From Thermodesulfobacteriota bacterium (lineage in GTDB: Bacteria; Desulfobacterota; SM23-61), in contig JASEHN010000003.1 of NCBI GenBank assembly GCA_030018715.1, positions 1 through 19,998 of the forward strand: 19,998 nt of DNA, written 5' to 3'. Below the pieces are notes generated by a model. The model had not been told where the DNA came from. It worked only from the letters and a program-made list of their open reading frames with translations, and did not search any database. Shown piece by piece: positions 14,357 to 19,998 of this stretch. Every line of letters starts with the position of its first letter. Positions within the stretch are counted from its first letter, which is position 1. Made by a program: the position numbers and the translations under genes.

Positions 14357-14435
14357 GGACACAGATTTTCGCAGATAAACGCAGATAATTATTTTCTTTT
14401 TAGTTTATCCTGATAATCTGTGTACATCTGTGTCC
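14357..14435. repeat. 79-bp palindromic dispersed-type repeat between the hydratase genes
   Basis: The ends are perfect inverted repeats, GGACACAGAT (14357-14366) and ATCTGTGTCC (14426-14435). Inside, short CGCAGAT/ACGCAGAT direct motifs and GTTTATC-type sequence give further internal pairing. Repeats built of ACACAGATTTTCGCAGAT units are known as dispersed intergenic elements in several bacterial groups (recollection). It interrupts the large/small subunit operon, so it will be transcribed as a hairpin. Confidence 0.65.
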
Positions 14436-14456
14436 AAAAAGGAATTTCCTATACAA

Positions 14457-15719
14457 TCAAGTTAGTGAGGACGGTTGGGTAATTTTCCCTCGTACGGCAG
14501 AAGCTGCAGCCACTGCTGGACTCGTCAAGTAAACCTTGCTGTCAGGATGTCCCATACGCCCCTTGAAATTTCGATTGGTCGTAGATAGGCAAACTTCTCC
14601 CTTTGCTAGAATACCAAGATGGCCCCCAAAGCAAACTCCACAACTGGGGGGTAAGATTACTGCATCCGCTTCGGAAAAAATTTTAAGCAAGCCTTCTTCC
14701 ATTGCCTGGCGGTAGATTCCAGGAGTGGCTGGGGAGATGAGCAGGCGAATCCTTGAATCCGCTTTTCTGCCCTTTAGAATTTTTGCCGCCACCCTTAAAT
14801 CTCCGATACGCCCATTGGTGCACGAGCCGATGAACACCTGGTTAATTTTTATACCGCTGGCTTCCTGAACCGAAACAGCATTCCCTGGCGAGGGCGGCAG
14901 AGCCACTTGGGGGGTTATGGAAAAAACATCAATATTCAACTCCTGTTCATAGTTCGCATCATAATCACTGGTAAAATAGATTCCTTTCCGACGGCTTCGA
15001 TCGGCAAGGAAGTTTTGGATTACCGGATCAGGCTCCATGATTCCGTTGACCGCCCCTGCTTCCACCGCCATGTTTGCCATAGTCAGGCGATCTTCAACAT
15101 CCAATGACTTGACTGTTGGTCCATAAAATTCAATGGTTTTTCCCAAGGCACCGTCTGTTCCGATTTTCCCTATGGTATAGAGGATCAAGTCTTTGCCCCC
15201 GACCCATTCTCCCAAAATTCCGTAGTAATTGATGCGGATCGTTTCGGGAACTTTAAGCCAAGTTTTTCCGAGCACCATGGCTGCAGCCAGGTCAGTGCTT
15301 CCCACACCCATGGCAAATGCCCCCAAAGCCCCATAAGTACATGTATGGGAATCACCCCCAACGATCAAATCTCCAGGAACCACGAGTCCAGCTTCTGGGA
15401 GAAGTGCATGTTCGATGCCAGATCTACCCCCTTCAAAATAATGTTCAATTCCTGCCCCCTCGGCGAATTCCCGCAAAACCCGACATTGTTCGGCAGTGCC
15501 AATGTCCTTATTGGGCGTAAAATGATCTAGAACCAAAATGATATTCCTCGCCGCTTGGAGTGGTGGCCTGCCGATTTTTTCCAGTTCCTCCAGGGCCATG
15601 AACGCGCTGATATCATTACCTAATATTGTATCGAGTTTGACAGAAATGATATCTCCGCTTTTGACCGATTGAAGATTAGCATGAGCGGCTAATATCTTTT
15701 GGGAGATCGTCATCCCCAT
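14457..15719 (-). CDS. LeuC-like hydratase large subunit (3-isopropylmalate / homoaconitate / dimethylmalate dehydratase family)
   Basis: The 420-residue iron-sulfur subunit has cluster cysteines C300 (GSCTNGR), C360 and C363 (PPSCGVCFGGH), as required for a [4Fe-4S] aconitase-type site. It also has GGDSHTCTYGALGAFAMGVG (121-140) and the HFTPNKD block (66-72). The length fits the archaeal/two-subunit type (about 418-420) rather than the 465-residue bacterial LeuC. No leuA or leuB is nearby; instead it is 30 bp after a TRAP permease and in line with a lyase, which favours a catabolic hydratase. DmdA of nicotinate fermentation belongs to this family. Sequence alone cannot separate these activities. 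GGAG precedes the ATG by 6 nt. Confidence 0.88.
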   Translation of the reverse strand: MGMTISQKILAAHANLQSVKSGDIISVKLDTILGNDISAFMALEELEKIGRPPLQAARNIILVLDHFTPNKDIGTAEQCRVLREFAEGAGIEHYFEGGRSGIEHALLPEAGLVVPGDLIVGGDSHTCTYGALGAFAMGVGSTDLAAAMVLGKTWLKVPETIRINYYGILGEWVGGKDLILYTIGKIGTDGALGKTIEFYGPTVKSLDVEDRLTMANMAVEAGAVNGIMEPDPVIQNFLADRSRRKGIYFTSDYDANYEQELNIDVFSITPQVALPPSPGNAVSVQEASGIKINQVFIGSCTNGRIGDLRVAAKILKGRKADSRIRLLISPATPGIYRQAMEEGLLKIFSEADAVILPPSCGVCFGGHLGILAKGEVCLSTTNRNFKGRMGHPDSKVYLTSPAVAAASAVRGKITQPSSLT

Positions 15720-15749
15720 GGTTTTCTCCTCGCTCTTTTCCTTTAGCGA

Positions 15750-17684
15750 TCAGCTTTCTTTCAAAGCACCCCCAGTAAAATTTTGCCTATTAGAAGCCAT
15801 ACCCTTTTTCGACATTCGAATATTTAAAGCAATTCCCACAATGCTCAGCAATCCCCCGATGATTAAAAACAAATAGCTTTTTACAGCGAAAATAGAAATA
15901 AAGGAAGCTAAGGCGGCGCCAATTAAAATGGCATGCTGAGCCAAATTAAGTCTTGTAGACCAGTATTTATTGAGGGCGATGGAAACAGTAAAAAAGCTCA
16001 ATAGGATCGCTAAAAATTGTTGCACTCCGGAGGAGAGGCTCTCAAATTGGAGCAAGATAGCCGGAGAATAAATAAAAAAGAATGGAAACAGAAAGGAAGC
16101 CAAGGCTACCTTTAATGCTTCTCCTGCTGCCGGCCAATATTTAGCCTCGGCCATTTTGCAGGCCACCATGAGGCCAATCGCCACTGGCGGGGTGAGGTGA
16201 GCAAAGACAGCGTAATACAATGGAAAAAGATGAGCTTGGAGAAGTGGGACGCCAAGCTTGATCATGGCCGGAGAGAGAATTGTTGCGCATATTATATATG
16301 CGGCGGGCGTGGGTACACCTACTCCTAATATCATAGATGTTAATGCGGTAATGATTAGAAGTAGAAAAAGATTGTCATGACATAATAGTAACAATACTTT
16401 ACCAAGCCTCATTCCTAATCCGGTTACTTCCACTGTGCCGACGATGATTCCAATCAGGGCTAACACGATAGCGATTTGACTGCCGGATATAATTCCATCC
16501 ATAAGCCTATTTTTCATTTTGTCCCAGTTCAAACGAGCCTCTTTTCGAATTCCGGATAAAAGGCCAAGAATAACAACACAAATTAATGACCAGAAGATAG
16601 TGAACATGAGGGAACGTCCCTGCAGCAAGAGTATCAAAAGAAGTAAGAGAGGAACGATAAACACTGGGCCATCAAATAATAAACTCTTCATATTAATTTT
16701 TTGTAAAGGCATAGGCGCAATATTGAGCTTCCGGGCGTTCAATTCTACATAGAGAAGAACAATAGCAAAATAAATGATTGCTGGAATAAAAGAAACTTTA
16801 ACAATGGAGAGATATGGAATTCCCGTGTATCCTGACATTACGAAAACAGTTGCGCCCATGACTGGAGGTAAAATTTGACCCCCGCTCGAGGCAGCTGTTT
16901 CTATGGCTGCAGCATGTTCGGGAGTATATCCTGACTTCTTCATCATGGGAATGGTGAAAGAGCCAGTTATCGTAATATTAGCGACGGTGCTACCTGTAAG
17001 GGAACCCAGAAGAGCACTTGTAAATACTGATAATGCAGCTGCGCCGCTTCTGAATTTAGAGGCAGCAAGAGATCCGATTGACATAATGAACCGTAATCCA
17101 CCAAAGGCCTCTAATACGGAACCAAAAAAAATAAAAAGAAAGAGATAATTTGCTGAAAGGATAAGAAGACTACCGTAGACTCCCCATGGAGTGGTAACAT
17201 CCGCGCTCATCAATGTAATTAAACGTTGTAAATCTACAGGTGGGGCTTTGATCAAAGAAGGTAGATAGGAACCAAAGGCTGTATATAAAACAGCGATAGC
17301 AGTTAGAATAGGAAAAATCCAGCCAAAAGCCTCTACCGTCAAAATAAAAACGATGACTGCGGATAGGGCTCCGGCTACAAGAGCTATATTGGGAGGGTAG
17401 CTTGGGTTGGAGAGGATCTCATCATAATGGGTAAAAAAATATAAGTTGACGCATATAGTGGCTGCCAACATTAAAATATAAGTGACCTGAAAACGCTGCC
17501 GGAGCTTATAGAGGATCATAATCACTGAGGCAAACCCGAGATGCACGATGGCATGTTGTGAGGGTTCAAAAGGTAGATGGGTAATATAATAGAAATGATA
17601 CCCAATCATTAAGAAGGCGATTCCGCCCAGAATATATCCCATCCATTTTTGTATTCTCCCCCCTTGATCTGAATTAATTCCCAT
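15750..17684 (-). CDS. TRAP transporter fused permease (DctQM-type, TAXI family)
   Basis: The 644-residue inner-membrane protein has many hydrophobic spans. The N-terminal four-helix part corresponds to the DctQ small subunit, and the rest to the DctM large subunit. The DctM signature is clear: GSLTGSTVANITITGSFTIP, then MMKKSGYTPEHAAAIETAAS and SGGQILPPVMGATVFVMSGY. A second conserved block, LGVGVPTPAAYIICATILSP, and FAHLTPPVAIGLM lie later. QM fusion is the rule for TAXI-type TRAP systems, whose receptor is encoded just upstream here. Transport is driven by an ion gradient. GGAG precedes the ATG by about 6 nt. Confidence 0.95.
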   Translation of the reverse strand: MGINSDQGGRIQKWMGYILGGIAFLMIGYHFYYITHLPFEPSQHAIVHLGFASVIMILYKLRQRFQVTYILMLAATICVNLYFFTHYDEILSNPSYPPNIALVAGALSAVIVFILTVEAFGWIFPILTAIAVLYTAFGSYLPSLIKAPPVDLQRLITLMSADVTTPWGVYGSLLILSANYLFLFIFFGSVLEAFGGLRFIMSIGSLAASKFRSGAAALSVFTSALLGSLTGSTVANITITGSFTIPMMKKSGYTPEHAAAIETAASSGGQILPPVMGATVFVMSGYTGIPYLSIVKVSFIPAIIYFAIVLLYVELNARKLNIAPMPLQKINMKSLLFDGPVFIVPLLLLLILLLQGRSLMFTIFWSLICVVILGLLSGIRKEARLNWDKMKNRLMDGIISGSQIAIVLALIGIIVGTVEVTGLGMRLGKVLLLLCHDNLFLLLIITALTSMILGVGVPTPAAYIICATILSPAMIKLGVPLLQAHLFPLYYAVFAHLTPPVAIGLMVACKMAEAKYWPAAGEALKVALASFLFPFFFIYSPAILLQFESLSSGVQQFLAILLSFFTVSIALNKYWSTRLNLAQHAILIGAALASFISIFAVKSYLFLIIGGLLSIVGIALNIRMSKKGMASNRQNFTGGALKES

Positions 17685-17767
17685 CTTTTTCTCCTCATAG
17701 AGGATTTTTACATTCTCATTTTAACCGTTTTGGTTATTTTCGGCGGAAACTGATACCTGATAGCAGA

Positions 17768-17814
17768 GAAAGGGTAAATGTAACAAATCTCTTCCGCAAT
17801 CCATTTACCCTTTC
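17768..17814 (-). other. Strong intergenic hairpin between receptor and permease genes
   Basis: GAAAGGGTAAATG (17768-17780) and CATTTACCCTTTC (17802-17814) form a perfect 13-bp stem with a 21-nt loop in the 153-bp gap. No U-run follows on the minus strand, so it looks like an RNA-stability or processing hairpin that keeps receptor mRNA above permease mRNA, as often seen in binding-protein transporters (inference). Confidence 0.65.
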
Positions 17815-17837
17815 CATCATGAACGGGAGTCTTCATT

Positions 17838-18917
17838 CTATTTACGATATTTGGCGTATTCTTCTCCGAAGCTTTTTAGACGGATTTTTACATCATCATA
17901 AAACTTCAGCGCACCGGGATGAAAATTATCCTGACATAATTTTTCAGTTTCCCAGAATGAGGTTGTTAAAAAATCTGGGGTGACACCCTTTCCCATTGTA
18001 TGGTAGGGTGCAAATTCCCCTTTCTTAGCGGCTTCGTAAAGGATTTTCGTTATCTCATAAACCACGTCATTAGGCATTTCCTTACCCGCCGACCAATAGA
18101 CGGGACAGGAAACTACAGCCATCGCTTCTGTCTGGGTCGGTCCCATGGCTTTGGCAGGTACCACCAAAGCCAGCGTTGGCAGATTTAAGGCAGCGAATTC
18201 CTCAGAACGACAAGCTTTGGCAATCATGGCGATGTTAGCATCCACGTTTCCTTGTTGGATGAAATGGAGTGTGGCGCGAGCCTTTAACTCTTCTAAGTAG
18301 GACCCAAGTCTAAATTCATTTGGGTATACAAAGTCAAACATCATGACACCGGCATGGGCGGCACCGTCTCGAAGGGCGGTGACTAAGGCACTCAAGCCCC
18401 CGTGCATGGGCTTTACACTCTCCCATACCCCTGCCTGTTTCAGCTGATCAACAAAGATCCAGGTATAACCTTTTTCTACCTTCCGCGGAACAGCCACCGC
18501 TTTCCCTTTTAAGTCAGTAAAAGTTTTTATTTTGGGGTCAAAAGTAATCCATACCGAAGCCAAGTGGACCAATGACCCAATTTTCAACGGAAAATATTCA
18601 CCCTTACCCCAGACATTGTGACCAGGAATCATGGTGACATTAATATGAGTTGCTCTGAATTCCGTTTTTCCCATAATCAATCTAGTATTATCGGTCACTC
18701 CTGCGGTAGTCACTACATCAGCTTTAAGCTTATCAGAACGTTCGTTAATGAAAGTGGCAAGGGCATGCGACAAGACATACCATACATCTCCTGGTCTTCC
18801 GGCCGCGATGGTTATGGATTTTTTTTCTTTGGCCGCAACCGCAGTGGGGTCCATCGAGAAACTTGCCCATAGGACCAGGAATGATGCCAGGAAAAAAACA
18901 AAACATTTCTTTTTCAT
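17838..18917 (-). CDS. TAXI family TRAP transporter solute-binding protein
   Basis: The 359-residue periplasmic receptor has an N-terminal signal peptide: KKK, a hydrophobic FVFFLASFLVLWASFSM stretch, and probable cleavage after AVAA near residue 29. The mature part starts KSITIAAGRPGDVWYVLSHA, the TAXI-type opening (ITI..G..gg.wy..a.ala). FTDLKGKAVAVPRK and the LVTALRDGAAHAGVMMFD segment are typical of the second lobe. TAXI receptors bind carboxylates and related solutes; the ligand is not deducible here. GGAGGAG stands about 5 nt before the ATG. The partner permease is next in the operon. Confidence 0.93.
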   Translation of the reverse strand: MKKKCFVFFLASFLVLWASFSMDPTAVAAKEKKSITIAAGRPGDVWYVLSHALATFINERSDKLKADVVTTAGVTDNTRLIMGKTEFRATHINVTMIPGHNVWGKGEYFPLKIGSLVHLASVWITFDPKIKTFTDLKGKAVAVPRKVEKGYTWIFVDQLKQAGVWESVKPMHGGLSALVTALRDGAAHAGVMMFDFVYPNEFRLGSYLEELKARATLHFIQQGNVDANIAMIAKACRSEEFAALNLPTLALVVPAKAMGPTQTEAMAVVSCPVYWSAGKEMPNDVVYEITKILYEAAKKGEFAPYHTMGKGVTPDFLTTSFWETEKLCQDNFHPGALKFYDDVKIRLKSFGEEYAKYRK

Positions 18918-18949
18918 CGTTTCTCCTCCTTGTATAATGGGTTTTTTAT

Positions 18950-18969
18950 TTTTCCCCTATCGGGGAAAA
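18950..18969. other. 8-bp hairpin between lyase and receptor genes
   Basis: TTTTCCCC (18950-18957) and GGGGAAAA (18962-18969) pair around TATC. On the minus-strand transcript it is followed by A-rich, not U-rich, sequence, so it is not an obvious terminator for these genes. It lies in the 82-bp gap of the operon. Confidence 0.4.
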
Positions 18970-18999
18970 GTGAAGCGCCAGATATTTATCCCCTTGGCC

Positions 19000-19929
19000 T
19001 CAGGGCTGGTAACCGATAGTATTTCCATATTTGCTCGCTACATCCGCTTTGGGCAGGAACTTCTCTTCTATCTGGCGAATCTCCTGGAAGCCGGCAAAGG
19101 CATGGAAATCTTCCAAAGGATGGTCTTTCATCTGATTTTGAAAATCTATTTCTGCCTGGGTCCCCTTGGTTTTGATGGCCTGGCTTAGATCCCAAACTGC
19201 CTTGGCCGTGGCCCGCAAAGAAACTCCGGGATAAATGACCAGCGAGACGCCGATTTCTTCCAATTCTTCTATGGGTAGATAAGGCGAGACTCCAGCGACG
19301 TTGTACAGTAGGGGCGCCGCCACTTCCTTCACTATTTTTCTCAACTCCTCGGCGGAAAGCGGAGCTTCCACAAATGCCATATCTGCGCCCGCTTTGGTAT
19401 AGGCATTGGCTCGAGCAATGGCCTCCTCCAGACCCCCTCCCACCGCACCCCGGGCATCCGTGCGGGCAATAATCAGGAAATCAGGGTCTATTTCTTTCCT
19501 CGCCTCATCGGCAGCCATAATTTTTCCCACGGCTTCTTCCACCGGCACAAGCATCTTGCCGGCCACATGACCGCAGCGTTTGGGGGTAATCTGGTCCTCC
19601 AAGTGAATGGCAGCGACTCCGGTCTGGATGTATTCTCTCACCGTGCGCATGACATTGATGGCGTTTCCGTAACCGGTGTCAGAGTCGGCGATGACGGGGA
19701 TAGAAACGGCGTTGGCCACGTAGCGGGCAACGGTTTGTACTTCAGTCATGGTGGCCAGCCCTACATCGGGCATGCCCAGCAGCGAAACGGAGATGCCATA
19801 ACCGGAAAGGTAGACTGCGTCAAAACCGGCTTTTTCGATAATTTTCGCGGTAAGCGCATTGTAGCAGCCGGGGGCCACCACGATTCTCTTGCGTTCAAGC
19901 AGGCGTCGTAAAATAGTTGTCTTTTTCAA
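19000..19929 (-). CDS. Isocitrate lyase/PEP mutase family lyase (2-methylisocitrate or 2,3-dimethylmalate lyase-like)
   Basis: The 309-residue alpha/beta-barrel enzyme has APGCYNALTAKIIEKAGFDA, then VIADSDTGYGNAINVMRTV (DSDTGYG 82-88), metal-binding EDQ (111-113) and the catalytic KRCGH (117-121). C119 is the general acid/base of true C-C lyases. It is absent from oxaloacetate decarboxylase-like and mutase relatives, so this should cleave a 2-hydroxy acid retro-Claisen-wise, giving pyruvate or glyoxylate plus a carboxylate. RTDAR and GADMAFVEAP complete the barrel. The start is TTG 19929, with GGAGG 6 nt upstream. It heads the transporter/hydratase genes, which supports 2,3-dimethylmalate or a similar branched acid; prpB-type methylisocitrate is the alternative. 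Confidence 0.9.
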   Translation of the reverse strand: MKKTTILRRLLERKRIVVAPGCYNALTAKIIEKAGFDAVYLSGYGISVSLLGMPDVGLATMTEVQTVARYVANAVSIPVIADSDTGYGNAINVMRTVREYIQTGVAAIHLEDQITPKRCGHVAGKMLVPVEEAVGKIMAADEARKEIDPDFLIIARTDARGAVGGGLEEAIARANAYTKAGADMAFVEAPLSAEELRKIVKEVAAPLLYNVAGVSPYLPIEELEEIGVSLVIYPGVSLRATAKAVWDLSQAIKTKGTQAEIDFQNQMKDHPLEDFHAFAGFQEIRQIEEKFLPKADVASKYGNTIGYQP

Positions 19930-19954
19930 TTCTTCCTCCTACAGTTTAAGATGA

Positions 19955-19998
19955 TTTAGATAATCTTTTCCCTTTCCAGTTCTTCAATCTTTTCTTTC
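19955..19998 (-). CDS. C-terminal end of an unknown upstream gene (partial)
   Basis: On the minus strand the frame reading KEKIEELEREKII ends at TAA (19957-19955), 25 nt before the TTG of the lyase. The charged helical tail and short spacing suggest the end of an operon gene. Only 13 codons are visible, so the family cannot be named. Confidence 0.35.

Noticed and set aside
13940..14413. Plus-strand open frame of 157 codons
   Set aside because: Antisense to the LeuD-like gene and the palindromic repeat; no family resemblance.
18950..18969. Intrinsic terminator after the lyase gene
   Set aside because: On the transcribed minus strand the stem is followed by A-rich sequence rather than a U-run.

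Overview
The window looks like a chromosomal segment of an anaerobic deltaproteobacterium-type bacterium (Desulfobacterota, Syntrophobacterales-like). This is inferred from a ferredoxin-dependent 2-oxoacid oxidoreductase, a TAXI-type TRAP carboxylate transporter, a LeuCD-like/isocitrate-lyase-like gene set, and short palindromic dispersed repeats of kinds common in that group. No rRNA, tRNA or CRISPR array was seen.

Left half (1-10941, genes all on +): an accessory, defence-type island with much gene turnover. It opens with the tail of a probable TcmP gene overlapping a DUF5131 (Gp37/Gp68, three-Cys motif) gene. Next come a fragment of a type III Mod methyltransferase, an ORF6N protein, a decayed second copy of the DUF5131 tail, and a stand-alone RadC N-terminal domain overlapping a 1130-residue type IIG-like restriction-modification protein. 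A DUF3800 gene follows, with three tandem hairpins starting just after its stop codon. That module is bracketed by two diverged copies (about 5904-6206 and 7600-8032) of the same chimeric relic, in which the N-terminus of an AAA ATPase is joined out of frame to the C-terminus of a type III restriction subunit. Copy B carries a 133 bp MITE-like insertion whose empty site survives in copy A. The island ends with an AAA ATPase plus DUF4276 (TOPRIM-like) pair, reminiscent of split OLD/PARIS-type systems, and a DUF2293 gene.

Right half (10944-19998, genes all on -): carboxylate metabolism. In transcription order the genes are: a fragment of an upstream gene at the edge, an isocitrate lyase/2-methylisocitrate lyase/2,3-dimethylmalate lyase-family enzyme (TTG start), a TAXI solute receptor, a fused TRAP permease, and LeuC-like and LeuD-like hydratase subunits. 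Then, behind its own likely promoter, comes a two-gene 2-oxoacid:ferredoxin oxidoreductase (alpha with fused gamma domain, then beta).

A coherent reading is that a branched dicarboxylate is imported, rearranged by the aconitase-family hydratase, and cleaved by the lyase to pyruvate plus another acid. The oxidoreductase would then oxidise the 2-oxo acid with ferredoxin as acceptor. The substrate is not proven by sequence; the 2,3-dimethylmalate branch of nicotinate degradation is one good fit, and leucine-type or citramalate/methylcitrate-type substrates are alternatives. The two halves meet at a convergent junction of only 2 bp between stop codons.
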